Of a stretch of DNA of 64,000 bases, positions 42,336 through 50,670 are shown in pieces. The number at the start of each line of letters is the position of its first letter. The first letter of the stretch is position 1. The stretch is from Nitrospirota bacterium (GTDB lineage Bacteria; Nitrospirota; Thermodesulfovibrionia; Thermodesulfovibrionales; JdFR-88). A program made the position numbers and the translations under genes. The stretch spans positions 186,859-250,858 of the forward strand of contig JAKBYX010000002.1 of assembly GCA_021840255.1 (NCBI GenBank), read 5' to 3'. The notes under the pieces were generated by a model. That model saw only the letters and a list, made by a program, of their open reading frames with translations, did no database searches and was not told the origin of the DNA.

Positions 42336-42372
42336 TTAGATTCATTCTAAATTGATAGCAATTATTTGTCAA
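42335..42372 (-). promoter_or_regulatory. Promoter with overlapping Fur/PerR operator
   Basis: On the minus strand TTGACA (42367-42372) and TAGAAT (42344-42349) are 17 bp apart, a near-consensus promoter. TTTAGATTCATTCTAAA (42335-42351), a perfect 6+5+6 palindrome similar to PerR/Fur boxes, covers the -10 and reaches the initiation codon. Transcription would start within about two bases of ATG. Confidence 0.7.
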
Positions 42373-42421
42373 GAGGGCATCGTTCTTATGTGGGGGGTCT
42401 TAAGCGGAAACGGCGGGAGTA

Positions 42422-43111
42422 TCAGCCGTGATGCTGTTTTATCAACTGCAACAGGACAATTCCGCTGAAATCCTGAAGAAAGTGCATCAGGATGGGTGCG
42501 ATGAGGCTCTTGCGCCACAGGTAGACAAGGGCATAGGCCAGGCCCACCACGAAGACGGCCGCGACCCGCGCCAGGCCTTCATAGCCGTGCCCAACGGTAA
42601 AGATCAGGGTTGACAGGACCACGGCCGCTGCCGGGCTGGATGTGACCTCTCTTAAGCGCAATATCAGGTATCCCCTGAAAATGGTCTCCTCGGCAACCGC
42701 TACTATGGCTATCATGAGGACGGCCAGAAGGAGTTGCGCTGTCCCGTTAATCTTTAGAGGAAGCGGGCTGGGAGGGGCGGACAGACCGGCCTTGTGCAGA
42801 TAGCCTACCAAGGCGGAGGTGAGTAAAAAGAGGGGGATGAACACCCAGAGGCCTATATTGGCCTCCGCCCAGAGCCCCCTGGTTGTGAGCCCTATGGCGG
42901 CCGGATGTTCCCTATTGCGCCATAGGAAAAAGAGCACCAGGAACAAAAGGGAAAGGTCTCTCAGGATTACGGAGCCGGCCAGAAAAAGAAAACCGATGCC
43001 GGCAATGTGCCCGGCAATGAAAAAAGAAGAAACGAGCGCGGGCAGAATGAGAAACAGAAAGACCAGCAACTCCAAAAGCTTTCCCTTGCGAGTGAAAGTC
43101 TGATTTTCCAT
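42422..43111 (-). CDS. CPBP family intramembrane metalloprotease
   Basis: The 229-residue protein has about seven hydrophobic segments. It has the Abi/CPBP motifs EETIFRGYLILRLRE (motif 1, catalytic glutamates and arginine), 'FTVGHGYEG' (motif 2 histidine) and 'APILMHFLQD' (motif 3). These are CAAX-protease-like (Rce1) enzymes with roles in protein processing or peptide immunity; the substrate here is unknown. It stands alone on the minus strand. Confidence 0.82.
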   Translation of the reverse strand: MENQTFTRKGKLLELLVFLFLILPALVSSFFIAGHIAGIGFLFLAGSVILRDLSLLFLVLFFLWRNREHPAAIGLTTRGLWAEANIGLWVFIPLFLLTSALVGYLHKAGLSAPPSPLPLKINGTAQLLLAVLMIAIVAVAEETIFRGYLILRLREVTSSPAAAVVLSTLIFTVGHGYEGLARVAAVFVVGLAYALVYLWRKSLIAPILMHFLQDFSGIVLLQLIKQHHG

Positions 43112-43429
43112 CGTTTTTCATGTCTTCCAGCGGCTGGTTTCCCGCCAACCGTGCATAATTGAGACCATGACGAAATCCTACTGGAAACAGTCCGTTGACG
43201 CAAGCCAGAGTTTTAGCTTTATTTTTCTCAGGACTTCTATTAATGAAACGTGCACGCCCTTCCCCCATTTTTCACGAAGTCTGCGTTTTAGCCGGCATGA
43301 AAGCACTCCGGCCGCCGCAAAAACAAAAACCTTCATTAATGGATCACATTTGACAGCGAATTATGGCGGCGATAGCATTTAACCAGGTAAGACGTCATTT
43401 AGCAAGACATCTTCCAAAAGGAGTTCCCG

Positions 43430-43444
43430 ATGACCACGCCTTGA
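43430..43444 (+). other. Minimal upstream ORF (MTTP)
   Basis: ATG ACC ACG CCT TGA follows AAAAGGAG by seven bases. It is too short to be a gene product but could regulate the downstream structured leader by ribosome occupancy. Confidence 0.3.
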
Positions 43445-43462
43445 CCACGTATTAACGGGAAG

Positions 43463-43518
43463 GGCCCTTCAAAAAGCCTGCATTAAGGCACAAGCTGCAG
43501 CATGATAATTGAAGGGCC
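43463..43518 (+). promoter_or_regulatory. Possible structured RNA leader (closed multi-stem)
   Basis: GGCCCTTCAA (43463-43472) pairs exactly with TTGAAGGGCC (43509-43518). The 36-nt interior holds GCCT/AGGC and the self-complementary GCTGCAGC, giving a possible three-way junction. No T run follows, so it is not a terminator. Confidence 0.45.
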
Positions 43519-43584
43519 GAATGTTGCCTGTGTGCGGGCCTGGTCCGCATGGCAGGTTGTATTCGATGAAAGGAGGCTCACATA

Positions 43585-44259
43585 ATGTCTACCGCACAAG
43601 GATTGGTTGAAAGGAGATCGACAGGAATAATGGCCGCTGGCGCCCTGGCCGAGGGTTTTGTCAGCATTGGGGCCGTCGTGCTTTCAATAGTCGGTCTGTC
43701 GGCCAGATTCCCCATGCTGATGCTGCCTATTGCGACAATCGCTATTGGCGCATCACTGTTGTTTGAGGGTGGTGCAGTCACCGCCAGGTTTTCAAGCCTG
43801 TTTTCGCTGGCACGCGTGCCGATGGACGTAAGAGAATTCGGTCTGGGCATAACCACCGAGTTCATAAGCGGCAGCGCGGGCATCGTTCTGGGCGTGCTGG
43901 CGCTCATAGGTCTTGAGCCGCTCGTGCTTACCCCGATAGCTGCCATCGTTTTCGGGGCCTCGCTGCTTCTGGGGGCCGGGGCAACGGCACGGGCGAATGC
44001 CCTGTTGAGCCAGATGTCCGAACAGAGGGAAGCCATCCGCGAGGTGATGCGCGAGGCTGTCTACGCCGCATCAGGTGTGCAGATACTGGTAGGCATAGGC
44101 ACTGTAACACTCGGCATCCTTGCGCTCACGGGCATTAACCCGCTGGTCTTGTCTCTTGTGGCCATGCTTTCAGTGGGTTTTGCCAGTCTGCTGAGCGAAT
44201 CCACCATAATTAACAGGGTCACCGGCGCTGCCCGCAGGCAAAAGACTGCCACCGCCTGA
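43585..44259 (+). CDS. Integral membrane hypothetical protein with internal repeats
   Basis: The 224-residue, strongly hydrophobic protein has about six membrane segments. A repeated block (residues about 48-72, 116-140 and 188-212) follows a pattern of IG-A-SLL-(E)G, with polar residues between: 'TIAIGASLLFEGGA', 'AIVFGASLLLGAGA', 'AMLSVGFASLLSES'. No family is recognised. ATG follows AAAGGAG. It is bracketed by a structured leader and an intrinsic terminator, so it is a single-gene transcript. Confidence 0.7.
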   Translation: MSTAQGLVERRSTGIMAAGALAEGFVSIGAVVLSIVGLSARFPMLMLPIATIAIGASLLFEGGAVTARFSSLFSLARVPMDVREFGLGITTEFISGSAGIVLGVLALIGLEPLVLTPIAAIVFGASLLLGAGATARANALLSQMSEQREAIREVMREAVYAASGVQILVGIGTVTLGILALTGINPLVLSLVAMLSVGFASLLSESTIINRVTGAARRQKTATA

Positions 44260-44292
44260 AAAAAATAAAAATAAGCATTCCCAAAACCCGAT

Positions 44293-44337
44293 GGGGGGCG
44301 CCGGAGATTTTCTTTAGCCCGGACGCCCCCTTTTTTT
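44293..44337 (+). terminator. Intrinsic terminator
   Basis: GGGGGCG-CCGG pairs with CCGG-a-CGCCCCC around an A/T-rich loop and is followed by TTTTTTT, about 35 bp after the membrane-protein stop. Confidence 0.8.
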
Positions 44338-44496
44338 ATCTTCATATCGCATTTCCTTAAGCAAATCGAAGAATTAACTCTCGCAGCTAAGGACTTCACC
44401 CGGATTATTATCACCTGCCGTCCTCCTGTAAGAAATACTTAAAAAAAGGCTGGTTTGTCTGCATGGCTGATTCCCCGTTGTGTCAAAAAATAATGC

Positions 44497-44524
44497 TAAA
44501 GATTTGTAAATTAAATATCGATAA
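44497..44524 (+). promoter_or_regulatory. Sigma28 (FliA)-type promoter for the chemoreceptor
   Basis: TAAAGATT (44497-44504) and ATCGATAA (44517-44524) match the flagellar consensus TAAAGTTT-N11-GCCGATAA at 7/8 and 6/8, with a 12-bp spacer. It implies a leader of about 230 nt before the receptor. Such promoters commonly drive chemotaxis receptors. Confidence 0.5.
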
Positions 44525-44761
44525 TACATATAAGCAGGGATCAATGTGGGATGGTTTTATAAATGAACTGCCGGGTAGTTGGTAGTCCGGCCGGAAAATT
44601 GAAGGCATAGAGCCTGGGTGCGTTTTGAGGAAGAATAAATTTTCGAAAAATTCAAATGTATAGCTGACTTATGGTGGATTATATGAGAAAGCCAGGAGCC
44701 CTGGGCAAGTCAGCAAAATCTGTTGGTGGTCTGATTATTTGATTATATCCGGAGGAAGTTG
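44525..44761 (+). other. Long leader of the chemoreceptor gene
   Basis: About 235 nt without an ORF. It contains a GCCGG/CCGGC hairpin near 44571-44594 and a GGAGGA ribosome-binding site at the end. No cyclic-di-GMP riboswitch consensus is recognised. Confidence 0.3.
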
Positions 44762-46303
44762 ATGGTTACGCTTTTGTCTAGATTGAATATCATGTACAGA
44801 ATTGCTCTGATGGGACTGATGGGACTCGTTGGCGGTTTTTTTATAGGCGGCATGGGCGGCATGGATGCGGCCTTTATGCCTGCCGGCCCGCATCTGTTTA
44901 TGTACAGCTGTATTATCGGCCTGCTGATAGTTGTGCTGTGGGTGCCTATTATTCTGAGCATAATGAGATCCGCAAAGGCCATACGGAGCGTTGAAGAAGC
45001 GCTTAATGCAATGAGCGGCGGAAATCTGGCGATAAATATTGACGCCAATGACACCGATTCAACCGCGCGCAGGATCGAAGAAACCGTCAACAAAACCATA
45101 AATTATTTTGCGGATGTCATCAATCAGATGGTTATGGCTATCAGCGGTGTCATTACCGGCTCTGACTCCATGCGGAAAAATGCCGATACGGCCCGTGAGA
45201 AAACACAGCTGCAGGCGGAACAGGCAAGCGCAGTTGCCGCCGCCGCCACGGAAATGACCAGCACAATAACCTCTATTTCGAATAACGCCTCCGCGGCCGC
45301 CAGCGCTTCGCAGGAAGCCCGGAAAATTGCCCAAAGCTGTCAGGCAATAGCTGAAAACGCTGTGCAGACCATTGCACATGTGCAAAATTCGACTATGGAA
45401 CTGGCCGGTTTGGTAGAAAGATTGAGCGGCCGTACAAGTGAGATCGGCCAAATTGTAATTTTAATTAAAGATATAGCCGACCAGACAAACCTGCTCGCTC
45501 TGAACGCGGCGATCGAGGCGGCAAGGGCAGGCTCGCAGGGCAGGGGTTTTGCGGTGGTCGCTGATGAGGTGAGGAAGCTTGCCGAAAGGACCATACGGGC
45601 CACGGCTGAAATTTCAGATAAGATAGGCGCGGTGCAGGAAGATTCCCGGCTGACCTCGGATTCCATGAATATAGCCTCGGGGAGCGTTGACAAGGCGACC
45701 GGCCTTATGAGAGACCTGCGGGCGCCGCTTCAGGATATAGTCCAGGCCACGCATAATGTAAGCGATCAGGTTATGCAGATTGCCAGTGCGGTGGAACAGC
45801 AGTCCGCCACATCGGAAGATATTGCCAGAAACATCGAGGGCACTTCTCATATGGCGGAGGAAGTGGACGGCTATTCAAAGACAATTATCAGCGAAATAAA
45901 TTCCCTCCTGAGCGTTATAGTAAGGCTTCGGGCCGTCGCCCTTAAATTCAATACCGGCAATGATGCCGTAATGCTGACGACCCTTAAAGATGGCCATAGG
46001 ATCATGTATGGAAAGGTCAGAAACTGCGTTGTGAACGGGGAACGGACCGACCCTTCCATTATCCCTGCGGTTGAGGCCTGCAAGGTATGCGCATGGAACA
46101 GGAGCGGCGGGGAAAAATATCGTCATTCATCCAGCTTCGGCACAATGAAGGAATTGCACCTGCGCTATCATGATGTGGCGGTAAATGCCATCAGGGAGAG
46201 CAACGCGGGCAACAAGCAGAAAGCCGTTGATCTGCTTCAGAAACAGGAATATCTGTTGAATGAGATCTGTGACCTGCTCGATAAAATAGGGCAGGGCAGC
46301 TAA
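44762..46303 (+). CDS. Methyl-accepting chemotaxis protein with CZB-like C-terminal domain
   Basis: Two closely spaced membrane helices (residues about 12-30 and 45-65) leave only a short periplasmic loop, so ligand sensing is probably cytosolic or in the membrane. The signalling domain hairpin tip reads '[40 protein letters not shown]', typical of MCPs. The C-terminal 110 residues have a chemoreceptor zinc-binding-like pattern (CKVCAWN, '[13 protein letters not shown]'). ATG 44762 follows GGAGGAAG. Zinc or redox sensing is an inference. Confidence 0.88.
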   Translation: MVTLLSRLNIMYRIALMGLMGLVGGFFIGGMGGMDAAFMPAGPHLFMYSCIIGLLIVVLWVPIILSIMRSAKAIRSVEEALNAMSGGNLAINIDANDTDSTARRIEETVNKTINYFADVINQMVMAISGVITGSDSMRKNADTAREKTQLQAEQASAVAAAATEMTSTITSISNNASAAASASQEARKIAQSCQAIAENAVQTIAHVQNSTMELAGLVERLSGRTSEIGQIVILIKDIADQTNLLALNAAIEAARAGSQGRGFAVVADEVRKLAERTIRATAEISDKIGAVQEDSRLTSDSMNIASGSVDKATGLMRDLRAPLQDIVQATHNVSDQVMQIASAVEQQSATSEDIARNIEGTSHMAEEVDGYSKTIISEINSLLSVIVRLRAVALKFNTGNDAVMLTTLKDGHRIMYGKVRNCVVNGERTDPSIIPAVEACKVCAWNRSGGEKYRHSSSFGTMKELHLRYHDVAVNAIRESNAGNKQKAVDLLQKQEYLLNEICDLLDKIGQGS

Positions 46304-46357
46304 CCGCTGGTATGTGCGGTGCGTGCGCGGCGGCAGTCATTAAAAAAGTGAAAACAA

Positions 46358-47263
46358 TTATTTGCCGTCCGTTTGAAATGCGGAGTCCTTGGACTCATTA
46401 GCCAGAAATATATCCACGTTGTCCTGTGTGATCACGTCAATGCCCGTATCAATAATATGGGGTATCTGAACACCCAGAGATGCCTGCCATAACATCAGAA
46501 CTGACATGGAGCCTTGCATTTTGGGAATGGTTGCCGAGGAGGATTCTATCACGCCTTCTTTAATTGCATCGAGTATGGGCTTGATCCCATCCATGCCTAC
46601 CACTTTTACTTTGCCGGTCTTCCCGGCCTTTTTGATAGCGGCTGCTATACCTATCGGGCCGGAAGCATCGCAGCACAAGTAACCGCTCAGATCGGGATGC
46701 AATTGGAGAACCGCCGAAGCCTGTTTGCGGGCAGTCTCAATATCGTCTTTGTCAATGCCGCCATCTACAATAATTATACCGGGATACTTCCCCAATACAG
46801 CCATCTGGGCTTCGTATCTTTCTTTGTGGTTTGGCGCCGTGGGATATCCCTGCATCACAGCCACTTTGCCGGCGTACCCGATAAGCTTGGCGAGGCGCTC
46901 GGATGCAATGATCCCCTGCTCAGCAAAGTTATTGCCGATACTGGTGAAGCTGGCATCCGGCGAAGGTGAATCGAAAAGAACCACCGGGATAGCCTGCTCC
47001 CTGATGCCGTTTATCGCAATCATATGGCCCACCGCGTCAACTGGGTCTACAGCGATGCCGCCCGGGCGGCTTCCGGCTGCCTTTTCCAGGATCGCGTTCT
47101 GCTGGGCGGCATCGCAAATGGATGGCGGCATATAGTCAGCCACAATCTCGACCCCAAGCTCACGGCTTAGGATTTCGGCCTGCGCCTGCGCCCCTTTGTT
47201 CACCTCGTCGAACCATGGATGGGCGACTTTAGGTACAATGACGAATCGAAGTGGCGTTGTCAT
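46358..47263 (-). CDS. Periplasmic-binding-protein-like protein without signal peptide
   Basis: The 301-residue protein is a type I sugar-binding fold (Peripla_BP_4): 'RFVIVPKVAHPWFDEVNKGAQAQAE', 'GIAVDPVDAVG', 'IPVVLFDSPSPDASFTSIGNNFAEQG', 'GKVAVMQGYPTAPNHKERYEA', 'CCDASGPIGIAAAIKKAGK'. ABC-transport binding proteins of this class are exported, but the N-terminus MTTPLRFVIVPK has no signal sequence and the GGAGG site fixes the start. It would therefore stay in the cytosol. No permease or ATPase gene is nearby. It ends 54 bp from the chemoreceptor and may deliver a ligand signal to it; that is inference. Confidence 0.8.
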   Translation of the reverse strand: MTTPLRFVIVPKVAHPWFDEVNKGAQAQAEILSRELGVEIVADYMPPSICDAAQQNAILEKAAGSRPGGIAVDPVDAVGHMIAINGIREQAIPVVLFDSPSPDASFTSIGNNFAEQGIIASERLAKLIGYAGKVAVMQGYPTAPNHKERYEAQMAVLGKYPGIIIVDGGIDKDDIETARKQASAVLQLHPDLSGYLCCDASGPIGIAAAIKKAGKTGKVKVVGMDGIKPILDAIKEGVIESSSATIPKMQGSMSVLMLWQASLGVQIPHIIDTGIDVITQDNVDIFLANESKDSAFQTDGK

Positions 47264-47277
47264 TTTTCGCGTCCTCC

Positions 47278-47304
47278 TCAGAATTAAGCGTAATCAGAAT
47301 TAAG
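47278..47304. repeat. 11-bp direct repeat upstream of the binding-protein gene
   Basis: TCAGAATTAAG occurs at 47278-47288 and again at 47294-47304, a period of 16 bp, immediately upstream of the ribosome-binding site of the minus-strand gene. Confidence 0.5.
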
Positions 47305-47377
47305 TGCAACGGGTAATGCGGATTCCGCATTTCATCCCCATGGCCAATAATAATATGCCCGGAGGCTTGAAAAAACT

Positions 47378-47674
47378 TTATGGCAGCGCCCAAATGATCT
47401 TTTTGTATTCATCTTCCGAAAAAAGCCGATGGGTCTCGGTCCGGACGTACCCGCCCTTCGCGATGGCCAGGACCATTTTGGCGACGGCCTCGTCGTCCGG
47501 GGCTTTTATTAAGAACATCGCGTCGGACTGGCTGCCAAGTATTCCATAGAAGGCCTTCATCTCTCCTCCCATGTCCCTGACTGTCTGCTTCGCGGCCTCG
47601 ATTCTGGCGGGGCTGTCCTTTGTGTTCTGTATCCCCAAGGCGGTAAATCCAAAGTAGATCACATAGGTACGCAT
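47378..47674 (-). CDS. GYD-domain protein
   Basis: A 98-residue protein matching GYD-domain family members: 'TYVIYFGFTALGIQNTKDSPARIEAAKQTVRDMGGEMKAFYGILG', 'SDAMFLIKAPDDEAVAKMVLAIAKGGYVRTETHRLFS'. The fold resembles ferredoxin-like alpha/beta barrels; the function is unknown. ATG has AGGAGG in front of it. It lies about 115 bp upstream of the binding-protein gene on the same strand. Confidence 0.8.
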   Translation of the reverse strand: MRTYVIYFGFTALGIQNTKDSPARIEAAKQTVRDMGGEMKAFYGILGSQSDAMFLIKAPDDEAVAKMVLAIAKGGYVRTETHRLFSEDEYKKIIWALP

Positions 47675-48042
47675 AATCGCGCCTCCTTTTTAGCCTTGTT
47701 ATCAGTGCCTGCCTGGCTATCGGAAACAGGCAGAATGCGAATAATAAGACCAGCGCCAGCGGCCCCTCTTTTCGTCTTTTCCACTCTACTTGGACGTAAG
47801 CGTTTTCCAATAGGAAGCCTGTGAATGGATCGGCCTAATCACAACTTATCTGGCAAAAAGGAAACTGTCAATAGTGTGAATTCACAGCGGGCAAATACTC
47901 TCATATAATTTAAATATAGAGGACAGCAGCGTAATAACATCTTTGCAACCCGTCACCTTCGGAATTTCAATGGGGCACTCCATAAAAGTATGAACTGCGG
48001 AAATAACAGTAAAAGGATCCCTCAGGCAAGAAGAGGCGCACC
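47675..48042. other. Intergenic region with a possible gene remnant
   Basis: No complete gene. On the minus strand, 47882 to about 48010 translates to a protein-like stretch (FTVISAVHTFMECPIEIPKVTG...) without a credible start, which could be the decayed end of a lost gene. The plus-strand promoter for the Cache gene is not recognisable. Confidence 0.3.
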
Positions 48043-49962
48043 ATGAAGGCCGCGTGGGTGGTTGTTTTGTTTCTGGTGCTGTCAATTCCTGCCATGGCAG
48101 CGGATAGCGGTTCCGCGGCCAAAGCCAGGAGCGAGGCAAATACTGCGGAGATGCGTCTTCTTCTGAATTCCTTTGCAGCCCTTGGGGAAGGACATATAGC
48201 GAACGTCCTGAACGGCCTCAGGCTTATGTCGGCCACGGATGAAGCGCGGAGTGGAAAATGGGAAGAAATTAAACCTTTGCTGGCTGAATTCGCCAGGGGT
48301 GATATAAAAGCCGCCGCCGTATGGTTTGCCAGGCCCGACGGCTCCTACTACGCAGTCGGAAAAGATTTTACGGGGCTAAACCTGCGAGACCGGGGGTATT
48401 TCTCCGGCCTTATGGCGGGAAAGGAAGTCGCTGGCGATTTGGTCATCAGTAAATCCACCGGCCATCGGACAGCTATCGTGGCAGTCCCGGTGCGCAGAGG
48501 GGGCCGGGTTGTTGGGGCGCTGGGCGCGTCTCTTTCGGTTGGGGAGATAAGCAGAATGATCGAAGAAAAAATGGGCCTGCCGGAAAATATTATTTTTTAC
48601 GCGCTCGATCGAAAGGGGCAGGCTTCCCTGCACAGGATATCAGCGCTTATCTTCGGTTATCCTTCCGACATGGGCAGCAAAAGTCTGGCGGAAACTGCCG
48701 GCGAGATGCTGGCCAAAAACAAGGGTGAAGTGACATATGATTTTTATGGCGAGCGGTCGGTTGTCTTCAAGAAATGCCCTCAGACCGGCTGGGTTTATGC
48801 GATCGGCATTGTTACCGGAAAGCCGGGGCAACCCGTGGAGGAGCTCCCTCCGATCCTGAATGAGTTCCAGAAGGAGATCATGACAGAGCTCAATAAAATG
48901 GATGGGGACCTTGCAAAAACCGCAAAGAGTCTTGCGGAAAAGGATTTTTTGAAAAAGTCCGGGACAAGAAAAATGCTTGCTGGTCTCTGCCGGTCTCATC
49001 CTTATGCAGTAGGCTGCGCCGTAGTCGACCGCGAGGGGAGAATGGTTTTGGTCGAGCCTAAGGGATATGCCGGATTCGCAGGCTGGGATATAAGCGCCCA
49101 GGAACAGGTAATGCGTCTTTGGAATTTGAAAAAACCTGTCCTTAGCAACGTTTTTAAGGCAGTCGAAGGTTTTGAAGCCGCTGATCTGCAATTCCCGATA
49201 TTCTCTTCCCAGGGCGAATTCATGGGCTCGGTAAGCCTGCTTTTCAGGCCCGAATCCTTGTTTTCGCAAGTCCTTACCCCTGTCCTTCATGGGATGCCTG
49301 TGGAGGCATTCGCCATGCAGACGGACGGGAGAATTCTCTATGATGAAGATAAGAACGAGATAGGACATATGCTGTTTGCTGATCCGATGTACAAACCGTT
49401 TCCCCAACTCCTTGCTCTCGGGAGCCTGATATCCAGAGAAAAAACCGGGGCTGGCAGCTACGATTATATGCAAAAGGGTTCGGAAAAGGTGGTCAAGAAA
49501 GATGCGCACTGGATTACGATCGGCCTTCACGGTACAGAATGGCGTCTGGTGGTAATGCATGTCAGGGCAGGGCGTTCCATTTCTTCCGGCACATACCCTG
49601 AAGGCACTGGGACGTCTGATAATGCGCTCAGGACTCTGGCGGAAAATCCGGAACTGAAGAATGCCCTGTCCGGCAAAGATATTGCCAGCATCCAGAACAT
49701 ATTCAGGGAATTCTACTGGGCGCATGACGGGCTTTATTCCATACAGTGGATCGACCCCCAGGGAATAAACCGGTATGGATATCCCGAAGAAAACAGCCTG
49801 ATCAATTCAGATATGAAAAACTCAAAGACGCCTTCGGCAAAGACAATGCTGCGGGCGCTTTCCGGTAAAAAAGAGAGTTCATTTGAAAGCCCCCTTATGG
49901 AGGGGAAAACAGGTTTTTTTTCATGGTCCCGGTATTTGAGAGGGAAGACTATCTTGGGATGA
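48043..49962 (+). CDS. Exported Cache-domain sensor protein, frameshifted at its 3' end
   Basis: The 639-residue protein has a cleavable signal peptide (MKAAWVVVLFLVLSIPAMA). It contains at least three Cache-like units, seen in 'FARPDGSYYAVGKDFTGLNLRDRGYFSGLMAGKEVAGDLVISKSTG', 'VVDREGRMVLVEP' and 'SIQWIDPQGINRYGYPEE'. No membrane anchor or output domain follows, so it is probably a free periplasmic ligand-binding protein. At a run of eight T (49914-49921) the frame appears shifted. After one extra T the sequence would read F-M-V-P-V-F-E-R-E-D-Y-L-G-M-I-Y-I-I and end at 50006, restoring a normal Cache C-terminus. As printed it ends WSRYLRGKTILG. Confidence 0.8.
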   Translation: MKAAWVVVLFLVLSIPAMAADSGSAAKARSEANTAEMRLLLNSFAALGEGHIANVLNGLRLMSATDEARSGKWEEIKPLLAEFARGDIKAAAVWFARPDGSYYAVGKDFTGLNLRDRGYFSGLMAGKEVAGDLVISKSTGHRTAIVAVPVRRGGRVVGALGASLSVGEISRMIEEKMGLPENIIFYALDRKGQASLHRISALIFGYPSDMGSKSLAETAGEMLAKNKGEVTYDFYGERSVVFKKCPQTGWVYAIGIVTGKPGQPVEELPPILNEFQKEIMTELNKMDGDLAKTAKSLAEKDFLKKSGTRKMLAGLCRSHPYAVGCAVVDREGRMVLVEPKGYAGFAGWDISAQEQVMRLWNLKKPVLSNVFKAVEGFEAADLQFPIFSSQGEFMGSVSLLFRPESLFSQVLTPVLHGMPVEAFAMQTDGRILYDEDKNEIGHMLFADPMYKPFPQLLALGSLISREKTGAGSYDYMQKGSEKVVKKDAHWITIGLHGTEWRLVVMHVRAGRSISSGTYPEGTGTSDNALRTLAENPELKNALSGKDIASIQNIFREFYWAHDGLYSIQWIDPQGINRYGYPEENSLINSDMKNSKTPSAKTMLRALSGKKESSFESPLMEGKTGFFSWSRYLRGKTILG

Positions 49963-50073
49963 TATATATAATCCGAATAAAGAGGCAGGGAGGGCGATCA
50001 GGATAAAGAAGTGACTCATAAACCCTCATCGCGCAATAGAGAGCGAATGCAAGAGCAAAAGGAGAAAACTCGT

Positions 50074-50520
50074 ATGAGCGAACAGACAGCTACACTGGAA
50101 ACGTCTTTACAGGACTTGTTGATCAAGAATGAAGTCGAAACGGCTGTGAGCATGCTGCAGGCGGTCTATGCGAAGCATAGCCAGGGGGAGATGACGCTTG
50201 ATCAGGCGAAGCAGCTAGGCGCCAGCCTTCTGCGTGAGCTGCGTTACGGAGCTGACGGGTATTTCTGGGCGGACACTATGGTGGGGGTCAACGTTGTACT
50301 GTATGGGCGCAAGGATGTGGAAGGAAGAAACCGGCTTGAGGACAGGGACCCCAATGGAACTTTCTACGTCAAGGCATTCATGGAAAAAGCAAATGCCGGA
50401 GGCGGCTATATCGATTACCTTTTTCCGAAAATGGGGGAAACCATACCTCAAAACAAAAGGGCGTACGTGCTTCTGTTCAAACCCTTCGGCTGGGTAGTCG
50501 GCACCGGATACTATCACTGA
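50074..50520 (+). CDS. Single Cache (sCache_2) domain protein, no signal peptide
   Basis: A 148-residue protein consisting of one small Cache domain: 'YGADGYFWADTMVGVNVVLYGRKDVEGRNRLEDRDPNGTFYVKAFMEKA', 'GGYIDYLFPKMGETIPQNKRAYVLLFKPFGWVVGTGYYH'. In most proteins this domain is extracytoplasmic and followed by a membrane helix, but here neither a signal peptide nor an anchor exists. ATG 50074 follows AGGAG; the frame opens earlier at 50011. It follows the large Cache protein and may share its transcript. Confidence 0.75.
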   Translation: MSEQTATLETSLQDLLIKNEVETAVSMLQAVYAKHSQGEMTLDQAKQLGASLLRELRYGADGYFWADTMVGVNVVLYGRKDVEGRNRLEDRDPNGTFYVKAFMEKANAGGGYIDYLFPKMGETIPQNKRAYVLLFKPFGWVVGTGYYH

Positions 50521-50670
50521 AGGAAGTGCGGGCAGGAATGCCGCAGGCCTTTCGTTTCAGCGGGTTCGGGGGCGAAAAAAACCATTTCAAGGTGTACGTC
50601 CACGTTTTAAAGTGGAATGTTAATGGAATGTTACCGCGGGATAAACCGAAAGGCCAAAAAAGGGGGCCTT

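Larger units (their letters stand above)
43112..43584. other. Intergenic region with tiny leader ORF and structured leader
   Basis: No substantial gene is supported. Near its right end lie a four-codon ORF with a good ribosome-binding site (43430-43444) and a closed-stem structure (43463-43518), both upstream of the membrane-protein gene. The ORF at 43167-43382 lacks a ribosome-binding site and a protein-like composition. Confidence 0.5.

Noticed and set aside
43167..43382. 71-codon plus-strand frame upstream of the membrane-protein gene
   Set aside because: No ribosome-binding site, no recognisable domain, and it covers the promoter side of the CPBP gene.
44525..44761. Cyclic-di-GMP riboswitch in the chemoreceptor leader
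   Set aside because: The GEMM consensus (conserved A-rich internal loop and GNRA tetraloop receptor) is not visible; only a simple GCCGG/CCGGC hairpin is.
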